Shown here in pieces: positions 1 to 8,274 of a stretch of 64,000 nucleotides of DNA (positions are counted from its first letter, which is position 1; every line of letters starts with the position of its first letter). A model generated the notes under the pieces. That model did not search any database, had not been told where the DNA came from, and worked only from the letters and a program-made list of their open reading frames with translations. The translations under genes were made by a program, and so were the position numbers. Source of the stretch: Stenotrophomonas maltophilia (GTDB lineage: Bacteria; Pseudomonadota; Gammaproteobacteria; Xanthomonadales; Xanthomonadaceae); assembly GCA_002363385.1 (NCBI GenBank), contig DEVL01000002.1, positions 288,223 to 352,222 on the forward strand, read 5' to 3'.

Positions 1-297
1 GGGGGGCCGGGGGGGGGGGGGCATAAATGGGAATGCGACATATTACCATTTGACGCACTTTGATACGTGTCTGACTACCTGCCGACGTGCACTGTCCGAA
101 ATCCGGGCACCGCCGGGACGTCTTTGGGGTGGACTGGCTTGCCCGGGTGCCAGCGACGGTGACAGCACTTCAATGCGACTCCGGGGGCAGTTGCACTTGC
201 CGCCCGGTGTCCGGAGCCATAACGGCACTTCCTTTCAGCGGCTATGCTTGTACGGATTCAACCCTCCACGCGTACAAACACGGCAGGCCGCATCGCG
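1..297. other. Gene-free left edge with G-run
   Basis: No convincing gene lies here. The first 21 bases are almost pure G (broken only by two C), which is unlike the rest of the window. It could be a true homopolymer-rich spacer or a contig-end artefact. The remaining bases form the upstream region of the lipoprotein gene; short ORFs on both strands have no recognisable content. Confidence 0.5.
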
Positions 298-1230
298 ATG
301 AACGTGAAAACAAGCGCCGCAATGCGGTTTTCAGTGCTGCTGCTGTCGGCAGCATTGCTTGTCAGTGGCTGCACGCGAACCAAGCGTGAGACGGTGCTCT
401 CCTCGGATACGCTGAAAGTCGTGGCGGTTACGGAAAGCAGGCTGGATATCAACGTCAGCAAGTACCAGCATTACACGACGTTCGAGCTGTATGTCGATGG
501 CGAAAAGCTCTCCGACAAGGCTTTCGCAGGACTCCTTGAAGATCCGGGCGCCACTGATGATCGCTTCGTGCATACCGATGCGGTCGTCCTCGACGATCAT
601 GCGGTGCTGCTGGCGTCACACAACCGGGACAGCCCGCGCTGTTGGACGACACGCCTGTCCACCAGCGGCGGAAAGCCGAGGCTGGAGGAACTCGTGACCG
701 GTACGGTCGACTGCTCCATCCGCCCCGCGCCTGTCGGCTGGAGCGCACTTTATGACGAGCCGGGGAATCTGATCCTGATCCGCGCGAAGCCCTTCCAGAT
801 TCATCCGATGGCGGGCTACTGGTACGTGCTCTGGATCGAGGGAGACGTCGCAGCGCTGTATCAGAAAGACCGGGAGCGGGAGCGGCTTGTTGTCAGGCTT
901 GCCCGGATTTCCTCGGACACGTCCCTCGCAGAACAGGTGCTGCCCATGCAGCAGTACGCGGAGCCTGAGCTGCTGTACGCCTCTCCGGAGGCGCGCAGGC
1001 AATGGCTGTTTGATAACTTCAGGGTCTCCATGGGGCACACGCCCTCGATCCAGCTGCGTGCGGATAATCGGCTGGAAACCATCACGCCGGAGGTCTGGGC
1101 GCAGTACCAGGCGATTGACCGGGAGAACAACGCGCTCGATGCCCGCGCGCGCGACGAGGGGGAAGCCTGGCACGAGGCGCAGCGCAAGGCGCTGGACGCC
1201 GGAAGGGCGGAGCAATCGCCTGCCAGATAG
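298..1230 (+). CDS. Putative lipoprotein, function unknown
   Basis: The protein is 310 aa. It begins with a type II signal peptide: basic N-region, hydrophobic stretch, then a lipobox ending L-V-S-G-C, so it is probably a lipid-anchored envelope protein. ATG 298 is chosen because it directly precedes this signal; the reading frame is open further upstream, and ATG 322 is a shorter alternative. The mature part is mixed alpha/beta with charged patches and a Glu/Ala/Arg-rich C-terminal helix. No family was recognised. It stands alone ahead of the Coq7-type gene, 94 bp away, and nothing in the context suggests a role. Confidence 0.7.
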   Translation: MNVKTSAAMRFSVLLLSAALLVSGCTRTKRETVLSSDTLKVVAVTESRLDINVSKYQHYTTFELYVDGEKLSDKAFAGLLEDPGATDDRFVHTDAVVLDDHAVLLASHNRDSPRCWTTRLSTSGGKPRLEELVTGTVDCSIRPAPVGWSALYDEPGNLILIRAKPFQIHPMAGYWYVLWIEGDVAALYQKDRERERLVVRLARISSDTSLAEQVLPMQQYAEPELLYASPEARRQWLFDNFRVSMGHTPSIQLRADNRLETITPEVWAQYQAIDRENNALDARARDEGEAWHEAQRKALDAGRAEQSPAR

Positions 1231-1324
1231 CGCCGGCTCCCGGGAGAGCGTCGTCGCCTGTATCGACCCGTTGGCCCTGATATCGTCAGCATGCAGGCCC
1301 CCACATCACATGCTCAGGACTCAC

Positions 1325-1864
1325 ATGGACGTCGTCGCGCATTCTTTCGCCCCTGGTCTGGGCGACCGCATCATCAAGGTCAACCACGCCGGCGAGCATG
1401 GGGCCATCGCGATCTATACCGGCCAGATTCTGCTTGCGCGGCTGACCGCGCCCGCACTGGTGGATGAGCTTCGTGAGTTCCGCTCGCACGAGGAACGACA
1501 TCGCGCCATCTTCGGCGCGGAGCTGGTGCGACGCGGCCGCCCGCGCTGCCGTAGTTACTGGTTCTGCGGCTTGGGGGGTTTCATCCTCGGCGCCATCACC
1601 GGCCTGCTGGGACGCGGGGCCATTTCGGCGACCACGACGGCCGTCGAGCGTGTCGTGCTGCGCCACCTTGAGCACCAGATTGGCGTGCTCCACGGTCATG
1701 ACCCTGCAGCGGTGCTGGCCATTTCATCGATCATTGCGGATGAGCAACAGCATCATGATCAATCCCTGGCGCATACCCGGGCAGACGCATTCTGGCCCAA
1801 GGTACTGAGCCCCACCGTGTCGGCTTCGACGGAAGCTGTCATCTGGCTGGGGATGCGCCTTTAA
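1325..1864 (+). CDS. Coq7-type demethoxyubiquinone hydroxylase family protein
   Basis: The 179-aa protein matches the Coq7 / ferritin-like di-iron hydroxylase family, which hydroxylates the demethoxyubiquinone ring late in ubiquinone synthesis at the inner membrane. The conserved ligand pattern is visible: a Glu in VNHAGEHGA, an E..H pair in SHEERH, a Glu in LEHQ, and the last E..H in DEQQHH. Two Gly-rich hydrophobic segments lie in the middle, as expected for a membrane-associated hydroxylase. The frame is open far upstream, but similarity starts at ATG 1325 (ATG 1310 is possible). The length is at the short end for the family. The gene overlaps the convergent DUF6708-like gene by 26 bp. Confidence 0.85.
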   Translation: MDVVAHSFAPGLGDRIIKVNHAGEHGAIAIYTGQILLARLTAPALVDELREFRSHEERHRAIFGAELVRRGRPRCRSYWFCGLGGFILGAITGLLGRGAISATTTAVERVVLRHLEHQIGVLHGHDPAAVLAISSIIADEQQHHDQSLAHTRADAFWPKVLSPTVSASTEAVIWLGMRL

Positions 1865-3092
1865 GCCGTGGATGGGCATGAAGTCCGGAAAGGCCGGCTG
1901 CTTTGCACGCATCAACGAAGGTCGCGCCCTGTTTGTCCATCAACGCTCTCACCACCTGATTGGCTTTCACCAGCGTGGGGCTGGGCGCTGCCCATTGATC
2001 CTCAGGCAGCGGCGCCGACCACGCGCTTACCTCGGCCGGGATCGCAGGTCGGGCCCTGCGATGGGTCCACTCGGCAAGCAGGTAGGGCAGTTTCCAGAAC
2101 GTCAGCACACGCCACACGTACCAGCGCCGAAGAGGCCACCAGGAGCGTTTGCCGTAGCCGTACTGCTCCCGTTGCTCAGGTGTCAGGTCATCACCGCCAT
2201 CATCAAGGGAGCCCATCGCGCGCGCATCCTCACGCTCGATCTCGAACGTATGCATGCCCTCATACGGCTTCAGGCGGTCTTCGGTCGGGACCAGACCCAA
2301 TGCCTGGAACCAGGGGTTGGGTGCGTTGAACAACTGCCCGTCCTCCATGTAGTTCCGGATCGAGGCCCACAGGCCCAGCGAGTGCGAATCACTCGGCTGT
2401 GGCAGCAGGACAAACTGCACGGTGTCCCGCTCTTCATCCTCCAGGCCCATGCCGAAGGTGTACTGGCGCGTCGCGCCATAGGGGGTGACGCCCTGTGCAT
2501 TGGACACCCAGGCAACGACACTCTCCCAGGGCACGATCAGGGCGCGACCGCTGTTGCGGTCGATGTAGCACACCTCGCGACGCTGGCGGTTGAAGCGCAC
2601 CGGGTAGGGCTTTGCGCCTTTGAACTCGTCGCCGAACATTCCGTAAGCGAATGCTCCCAATGGAAGGAGGCCGAGCAGCGCGCCAGCGGAGAAGACCTGG
2701 ATGAACATCTTCAAATCCGCCAGCGGCGCCGGGAAGTTCTCCGGGTAGGCGAGCACCAGATAGAGCATGATGAGCGCGGGCACGATGAATGCCAACACCA
2801 GCAGGCCGACGATGCCACCGGCCAGCATCTTGACGCCCTCTACCGTTCCCCAGTTGCTTCCGCCCAGATCCAGGAACACCTCATTGATGTCCGAGAACTG
2901 CCGACGGGAGCCCTGGACCTGACCGGTGTACACCGGCAAGGGAGACAGGAACAGCGTTTCGGTCGCGCCTTCGACGCGGATCTCTCCTGCTGAAGGGCGT
3001 TTACTCCGCACGTCGAGCGCAGCGGTCGCCGCCGCCTTCGTGCTGTTTTTCTTGAAGAATCGCTTGAACACGCTCGCTCGCCGCACGGCCAA
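1839..3092 (-). CDS. Two-TM membrane protein, DUF6708-like
   Basis: The protein is 417 aa. A charged Ala/Lys-rich N-terminus of about 90 residues is followed by two strong transmembrane segments (about residues 88-118 and 128-152). A large soluble C-terminal region then contains a 'YPVRFNRQRREVCYIDR' stretch and a Trp-rich 'RSWWPLRRWYVWRV' segment. This architecture resembles DUF6708 proteins of xanthomonads, some of which lie near type VI secretion genes; no such genes are visible here. The frame starts at TTG 3092, with GTG 3086 as an alternative, and no good ribosome-binding site is seen, so the start is uncertain. It is divergent from the ThDP enzyme gene, 92 bp apart. Confidence 0.65.
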   Translation of the reverse strand: MAVRRASVFKRFFKKNSTKAAATAALDVRSKRPSAGEIRVEGATETLFLSPLPVYTGQVQGSRRQFSDINEVFLDLGGSNWGTVEGVKMLAGGIVGLLVLAFIVPALIMLYLVLAYPENFPAPLADLKMFIQVFSAGALLGLLPLGAFAYGMFGDEFKGAKPYPVRFNRQRREVCYIDRNSGRALIVPWESVVAWVSNAQGVTPYGATRQYTFGMGLEDEERDTVQFVLLPQPSDSHSLGLWASIRNYMEDGQLFNAPNPWFQALGLVPTEDRLKPYEGMHTFEIEREDARAMGSLDDGGDDLTPEQREQYGYGKRSWWPLRRWYVWRVLTFWKLPYLLAEWTHRRARPAIPAEVSAWSAPLPEDQWAAPSPTLVKANQVVRALMDKQGATFVDACKAAGLSGLHAHPRLKGASPAR

Positions 3093-3184
3093 CGTTGCAT
3101 GATTTCACAGGGGTGATTGGCTGTCACCAAACCCTGAAATCTCCCCGGGTATAGTGATCCATCCTCACCACAAGGATCGACGCT

Positions 3185-4840
3185 ATGCAGAAGGGCTCGG
3201 ATCTACTGGTCAAGGCGCTGGAGAATGAAGGCGTAGACCGCGTCTTTGGCGTGCCGGGCGAGGAGAACCTGGACTTCCTGGAGTCGCTGCGGACCTCGCG
3301 CATCGAACTGGTGCTCACACGTCACGAACAGGCCGCCGCGTTCATGGCCGCCACCCATGGCCGCCTCACTGGCAGGCCCGGGGTATGTCTGGCCACTCTC
3401 GGCCCTGGCGCCCTGAACTTCTCCACGGGCGCCGCGTATGCACACCTGGGGGCATGGCCGATGATTCTCATTACCGGCCAGAAGCCGGTGATGAGCGCCA
3501 AGCAGGCGCGCTTCCAGATCGTGGATATCGTGGCGTCGATGAAGCCGCTCACGAAAATGACACGCCAGATCGTCAGCCCGGCCGCGATTCCGGCCACCGT
3601 GCGCGATGCGTTCCGTGTGGCCATGGAAGAGCGCCCCGGGCCGGTACATCTGGAGCTTCCGGAGGATGTCGCCGGCGAAGAGGTGGAGGATATCCCCGTC
3701 ATCCCGGTCCATCCGCTGGAGCGTCCGATCGCACCGTCTGCCGCGCTCGACCGCGCAGAAGCAGCCATCCTGGCCGCCGAACGACCGCTGGTGATGATCG
3801 GCGCGGCCGGAAGCCGCCCGTGGCTCACCGAGGCGCTTTCCGCCTTCGTGGCGAGGACACGCCTGCCGTTTTTCAACACGCAGATGGGCAAGGGGGCGGT
3901 TACCGGCGGCTCCAACCTTTACATGGGCACGGCCGCGCTCTCCGAGGGCGACTATGTGCACGAGGCGGTCGCCCGCGCGGACCTGATCATCGCCATCGGC
4001 CATGACACGGTCGAGAAGCCACCCTTCCTGATGAAGAGCAGCGGTGGACCGAAGGTCATTCATATCAGCTTCCACTCGGCCACCGTCGAGCAGGTGTACC
4101 ACCCCGACATCGAGGTGCTGGGCGACATCGGCGCCTCGGTTGACGCACTGGCCGACCGGCTGGAGGACCGACTGGCTGCCGATGAAGGCATGGCGGAGCT
4201 GCGCCAGAAGATCCTCGCCCGGCTCAACGACCGCGCCGAGGAGGACCGCTTCCCGATCACGCCGCAACGGGTCGTGCATGACGTGCGCGAGGCCATGCCG
4301 GAGGATGGCATCGTCTGTCTCGACAACGGCATGTACAAGATCTGGTTCGCGCGGAACTACCGCACGCATGTCGCCAATACGCTGCTGCTCGACAACGCGC
4401 TCGCCACCATGGGCGCTGGGCTGCCGTCAGCCATGATGGCCGCGATGCTGTACCCGAAACGCCGCGTCATGGCGGTGTGCGGTGACGGCGGCTTCATGAT
4501 GAACTCGCAGGAGCTGGAAACCGCCGTGCGGCTCGGACTCAACCTGGTCGTGGTGATCCTCAACGACAGCGCCTACGGCATGATCCGCTGGAAGCAGGCG
4601 GTGGATGGCTTCGAGGATTTCGGGATGCGCTTTGGCAATCCGGATTTCGTGAAGTATGCCGAGGCCTATGGCGCCAAAGGGAGCCGGGTGACCGCGGTAA
4701 GCGACCTGGTGCCCATGATCGAAGCCGCCTTCGCTGGCGGCGGCGTCCACGTGCTGGACGTGCCGATCGACTATGCCGAAAACACCCGCGTGCTGGTGGA
4801 TGAGCTGCGCAACCGCACGCCGGATGTGGGCTGCGCATGA
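3185..4840 (+). CDS. Acetolactate synthase-like ThDP-dependent enzyme
   Basis: The 551-aa protein has the three-domain layout of the acetolactate synthase / pyruvate oxidase group. The catalytic Glu is in RHEQ (E48), a central FAD/DHS-like domain follows, and the C-terminal thiamine-diphosphate motif starts GDGG at residue 433 with the matching Asn-Asp in ILNDSAYG. It probably condenses or decarboxylates a 2-oxo acid such as pyruvate. No small regulatory subunit gene (ilvN type) is adjacent, so it looks like a stand-alone catabolic enzyme rather than the biosynthetic IlvB. It is followed after 34 bp by an aldehyde dehydrogenase gene, probably in one operon. The true substrate may be a different 2-oxo acid. 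Confidence 0.85.
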   Translation: MQKGSDLLVKALENEGVDRVFGVPGEENLDFLESLRTSRIELVLTRHEQAAAFMAATHGRLTGRPGVCLATLGPGALNFSTGAAYAHLGAWPMILITGQKPVMSAKQARFQIVDIVASMKPLTKMTRQIVSPAAIPATVRDAFRVAMEERPGPVHLELPEDVAGEEVEDIPVIPVHPLERPIAPSAALDRAEAAILAAERPLVMIGAAGSRPWLTEALSAFVARTRLPFFNTQMGKGAVTGGSNLYMGTAALSEGDYVHEAVARADLIIAIGHDTVEKPPFLMKSSGGPKVIHISFHSATVEQVYHPDIEVLGDIGASVDALADRLEDRLAADEGMAELRQKILARLNDRAEEDRFPITPQRVVHDVREAMPEDGIVCLDNGMYKIWFARNYRTHVANTLLLDNALATMGAGLPSAMMAAMLYPKRRVMAVCGDGGFMMNSQELETAVRLGLNLVVVILNDSAYGMIRWKQAVDGFEDFGMRFGNPDFVKYAEAYGAKGSRVTAVSDLVPMIEAAFAGGGVHVLDVPIDYAENTRVLVDELRNRTPDVGCA

Positions 4841-4874
4841 TCGCCACTGCTGAACCTTCCGAGAGGAGCTCAAG

Positions 4875-6257
4875 ATGTTGACCGTCGTACAGGCCTTTGA
4901 CCGCGCGCCCATCGCCGAGATCGGGTTCGACACTGCCGCAGCGCTGGAGCGCAAGCTCGACGCCGCCGAGCGGGTCTTCAAGAACCGCGATGGCTGGCTC
5001 CATCCGCACCAGCGCATCGCCATCCTGCGCAGACTTGCCGCCTTGATGGACGCCAAGCGCGACCATCTGGCCCTGCAGATCGCACGCGAGGGTGGCAAGC
5101 CGTTGCCGGATGCCATCGTTGAAACCACGCGCGCCATCGATGGCGTTCACAACGCCGCCGACGAACTGCGCAACTTCGCCGGCCGCGAAATCCCGATGGG
5201 GCTTTCGGCCGCGTCGGAAGCGCGCTGGGCCTTCACCACGCGCGAACCCATCGGCATCGTGGCGGCGATCTCGGCGTTCAATCACCCGCTCAACCTGATC
5301 GTCCACCAGGTGGCCCCGGCTATCGCCGTGGGGTGCCCGGTCATCATCAAGCCCGCCTCAGCGACGCCACTGTCCTGCCTCGAATTCGTGGCGATGGTGC
5401 ATGAGGCTGGACTGCCCGAGCCGTGGTGCCAGAGCTTCCTGCCGGAGGGCAATGATCTGGCCGAAGCGTTGGCCACCGACAAGCGCATTGCCTTCCTCAG
5501 CTTCATCGGCTCGGCGAGGGTAGGGTGGTCGCTGCACGCCAAGCTGGCACACGGCGCACGCTCGGCGCTCGAACACGGCGGGGTGGCACCGGCCATCGTC
5601 GACCGCAGTGCGGACCTGGGCAGAATCATCGAGCCGATCGTCAAGGGCGGCTACTACCACGCCGGCCAAGTGTGCGTGTCCACGCAGCGCATCTTCGTCC
5701 ACCACGACATTGCCGACGACTTCACCGGGGCCCTCATCGCCCGGGTCGAGCGGCTGCGAACCGGCGACCCGACCCTGAAGGACACCGAGGTGGGCCCACT
5801 GATCCAGCCGCACGAGGCGGACCGCGTCGCCGAATGGATCGAGGAGGCCGTGCGCGGCGGCGCGCGACTCGCCACGGGCGGCAAGCGACTCTCCGAGACC
5901 ACACTGCAGCCCACCGTGCTGCTCGATCCGGCCAGCGACGCGCGGGTGACCACGCAGGAAGTCTTCGGCCCGGTGGTGGCCGTCTATCGCTACACCGACC
6001 TCGACGAGGCAATCGCGCGCGCCAACTCCCTGCCCACCGCCTTCCAGGCCAGCGTGTTCGCGCAGGATATCGACATCGCCCTGCGCGCCGCCAACCGGCT
6101 GGATGCCTCGGCCGTGATGATCAACGACCCCACCGCGTTCCGCACCGATTGGATGCCGTTCGCCGGCCGCCGCGAGTCTGGCTACGGCACCGGGGGCATT
6201 CCGTACACGATGCGGGACATGTCGCAGGAGAAGATGATCCTGATGCGGCGGGGCTGA
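4875..6257 (+). CDS. NAD(P)-dependent aldehyde dehydrogenase
   Basis: The 460-aa protein belongs to the aldehyde dehydrogenase superfamily. Visible motifs are the catalytic Cys in AGQVCVS (C267), the general-base Glu in LEHGG (E233) and the EVFGPV signature. It oxidises an aldehyde to an acid with NAD(P)+. A GAGAGGAGC ribosome-binding site lies just before ATG 4875. It is the second gene of a probable two-gene operon with the ThDP enzyme. One reading is that the first enzyme decarboxylates a 2-oxo acid and this one oxidises the resulting aldehyde. The exact substrate cannot be read from the sequence. Confidence 0.85.
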   Translation: MLTVVQAFDRAPIAEIGFDTAAALERKLDAAERVFKNRDGWLHPHQRIAILRRLAALMDAKRDHLALQIAREGGKPLPDAIVETTRAIDGVHNAADELRNFAGREIPMGLSAASEARWAFTTREPIGIVAAISAFNHPLNLIVHQVAPAIAVGCPVIIKPASATPLSCLEFVAMVHEAGLPEPWCQSFLPEGNDLAEALATDKRIAFLSFIGSARVGWSLHAKLAHGARSALEHGGVAPAIVDRSADLGRIIEPIVKGGYYHAGQVCVSTQRIFVHHDIADDFTGALIARVERLRTGDPTLKDTEVGPLIQPHEADRVAEWIEEAVRGGARLATGGKRLSETTLQPTVLLDPASDARVTTQEVFGPVVAVYRYTDLDEAIARANSLPTAFQASVFAQDIDIALRAANRLDASAVMINDPTAFRTDWMPFAGRRESGYGTGGIPYTMRDMSQEKMILMRRG

Positions 6258-6384
6258 GCCGCCCTGTACTCCCAGATGCCTGACAGCTGTCACTTGTGAT
6301 GGGTGGGTGCAGCGCGAGAATGTTGCCACTCCCGCACGGCACTCCATGGCCGGCACCCCTCTACATCAAGGACGTTCTGTGAGC

Positions 6385-6900
6385 ATGCTGCAGCAACTCG
6401 TGTCGAATACCCCCGTGTGGGTCTGGGCGATTCTGATGTTCCTGGTCACGCGTGGCGTCGCCGCCATGAAGCCCGGCGAAACCTCGCTTACCAAGCTGGC
6501 CATCGTGCCGGCGCTGTTCACGGCGTGGGGCTTGTGGTCGCTGGGCCATCGCTTCGGCGCGTCCTGGGAGGCCTGGGGCGAGTGGCTGGTGGGCACCGCG
6601 GCAGGCATGGGTCTGGGATGGTTGCTGGTGCGGCGGGCAGCGCTGACGCTCAATGCGGCGTCGGGGACGCTGTGGCGCAGTGCGGATTACAGCCTGCTGC
6701 CGTTGCTGCTGGTCACCTTTGCGGTGAAGTACGGCTTCGAGGTCGCGCTCTCCGTGTCCCCATCGCTCAACGTCGATGCCGGCTTCCGTGCCGCCTACCT
6801 GCTGCTGTCAGGTGGGTTCACCGGCATCTTCATCGGGAAGTACCTGCGATACCTGCGTGCATCGCGTCAGGTCCCAGCTGCCGTGATGCCGACCGTGTAG
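6385..6900 (+). CDS. Small integral membrane protein, DUF6622-like
   Basis: The 171-aa protein has four or five hydrophobic helices with short loops: VWVWAILMFLVTRGV near the N-terminus, then segments around residues 35-50, 60-80, 100-125 and 130-150. This matches the short DUF6622-type membrane proteins found in proteobacteria, whose function is unknown. ATG 6385 is preferred, with in-frame GTG 6379 two codons earlier. The 3' end overlaps the convergent LacI-type regulator gene by 71 bp, an unusually long convergent overlap, which raises the chance that the two transcripts interfere with each other. Confidence 0.65.
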   Translation: MLQQLVSNTPVWVWAILMFLVTRGVAAMKPGETSLTKLAIVPALFTAWGLWSLGHRFGASWEAWGEWLVGTAAGMGLGWLLVRRAALTLNAASGTLWRSADYSLLPLLLVTFAVKYGFEVALSVSPSLNVDAGFRAAYLLLSGGFTGIFIGKYLRYLRASRQVPAAVMPTV

Positions 6901-7945
6901 GACGAGCGACGGACGCGCGCGTGATCAGCTGGTGCGCAAGGACCTGATTGATGGTGCCCCGCGCCGAGGAGGCGGGGCGTCGGATCTCCCGCAGGAGGAT
7001 GTCGATGGCGGTGTCGGCCATCTCCGCCACGGGCTGATGGATGGTGGTCAGTTCCGGCCACACCATCGTGGAGGCGGAGGTGTCATCGAAGCCTACCACC
7101 GACAGATCACGCGGCACATCGAGGCCGCGACGATGCGCGACGGAAACCACGGCCGAGGCCATGTCATCGTTGCTGGCAAAAATCGCGCTGGGCGGCAGAC
7201 GAAGCGCCAACAGCCGTTCGGCCGCCTCCAGCCCCGAGCGATACGTGAAGTAACCGGACTGGATGAGTGTGTCGTCGTAGCCGATCCCCGCGTCGGCGAG
7301 CGCATCGCGGTAGCCCTGCCAGCGGTGCGCACTGGCCGTCTGGTTCGGATCGCCGGTGATGTAGCCGATGCGGGTATGCCCCTGCGCGATCAGATGCGAC
7401 ACCATCTCATGGCTGGCGCGACGATCATCGATGCGCACGCAGGACAACCAGTCGCTGAAATGGCTGGACGCGATGGAGACGACGGGAATGCCCGCGGTCA
7501 CGAATTCGTCGACGATATCTTTCGATTCGCACAGGGGCGGAGGAAGAATCACGCCCGCCACGCTGCTGGCAAGTTGCCGCGCGGCGTCGCGACGCGCCTG
7601 GACGCCCAGCTCATCCCAGCTGGCGATCACCAGCTGCGCCGCGGCCCGGGTGGAGCCGCGCAGCGCGCCGACCAGCAGTTCGCGCAGGTAGCTGGCGCTG
7701 GGATTGGTATAGATCAACGCGATGCAGGTGTGTTGCGCTGCCGCCAGCGTGCTGGCCGCCAGATTGGGCCGGTAGTCCAGTTCGCGCACGCTGCGCATGA
7801 CGCGCGCGCGGTTGCCTTCGCGCACGCCGGCATGGCCGTTGATCACGCGCGACACCGTCATGGCCGAGACGCCTGCATGCGCGGCAACATCATCGATGGT
7901 GATGGCGCTTGCCTTGCGGCGGGCCGCTTTGGGGCTGTGCTTCAC
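6830..7945 (-). CDS. LacI-family transcriptional regulator (first xylan-locus paralogue)
   Basis: The 371-aa protein has an N-terminal LacI helix-turn-helix (ITIDDVAAHAGVSAMTVSRV), the hinge region and a periplasmic-binding-protein-like sensor domain with the family's VVGFDDT motif. The start is placed at GTG 7945 because an AAGGAG ribosome-binding site sits 8 bases upstream; longer frames from 7972 or 7990 are less likely. It is divergent from the TonB receptor, and a perfect palindrome (xyl-box) lies between them, 74 bp upstream of this start. It probably represses the receptor operon, and perhaps itself, until a xylan-derived sugar binds. A close paralogue lies at 17810-18865; both carry an LPPPLCES stretch in the sensor domain. 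Confidence 0.9.
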   Translation of the reverse strand: MKHSPKAARRKASAITIDDVAAHAGVSAMTVSRVINGHAGVREGNRARVMRSVRELDYRPNLAASTLAAAQHTCIALIYTNPSASYLRELLVGALRGSTRAAAQLVIASWDELGVQARRDAARQLASSVAGVILPPPLCESKDIVDEFVTAGIPVVSIASSHFSDWLSCVRIDDRRASHEMVSHLIAQGHTRIGYITGDPNQTASAHRWQGYRDALADAGIGYDDTLIQSGYFTYRSGLEAAERLLALRLPPSAIFASNDDMASAVVSVAHRRGLDVPRDLSVVGFDDTSASTMVWPELTTIHQPVAEMADTAIDILLREIRRPASSARGTINQVLAHQLITRASVARPTRSASRQLGPDAMHAGIAGTSR

Positions 7946-8018
7946 GACGTGGACTCCTTTGCTGCGCTGCATGATGACAAGCCCGACCACGGGTGATTAG
8001 TCTGCGCCCGTGACGTGA

Positions 8019-8032
8019 TGGTAGCGCTACCA
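8019..8032. promoter_or_regulatory. xyl-box 1 (LacI/XylR operator)
   Basis: TGGTAGCGCTACCA is a perfect 14-bp palindrome in the divergent region between the LacI regulator and the TonB receptor. It differs at only one base from the xyl-box TGGTAGCGCTAACA described for Xanthomonas xylan genes. Binding by one of the two LacI proteins of this locus is inferred. Confidence 0.85.
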
Positions 8033-8223
8033 CTGTGCCGGGGTAAGGCCAGCGGGTACCCCCCCCTTTACCACGCGGCTGTTCTGGCAAGCCTGAAAGC
8101 GAGTGTGAGTCGCAGCACGCGCACAGCGCGCTGCGATGTTCGGTGTGGAAGACGGGCATCGCCCGTACGTGCCCCCAGGAGGGGCGGTACATCCATTCGA
8201 TCGTTATGTCAGAGGGGAGAGTC

Positions 8224-8274
8224 ATGAGCGCGTTTACTGTCCGTCGTACGCCAGACCGGAGGGCTCGTTCATGA
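8224..8274 (+). CDS. 16-aa leader ORF upstream of the TonB receptor
   Basis: This is a 16-codon ORF (MSAFTVRRTPDRRARS) with a strong ribosome-binding site, AGAGGGGAGA, ending 4 bases before its ATG. Its TGA stop overlaps the receptor's ATG as ATGA (8271-8274). Such a 4-base overlap usually gives translational coupling. Six of the 16 residues are Arg or Lys, one RR pair uses CGT-CGT and another uses CGG-AGG; the latter two are rarer codons in GC-rich genomes. It could set receptor translation, or simply be a chance upstream start. The receptor also has its own ribosome-binding site (GGAGGG at 8258). Confidence 0.5.
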   Translation: MSAFTVRRTPDRRARS

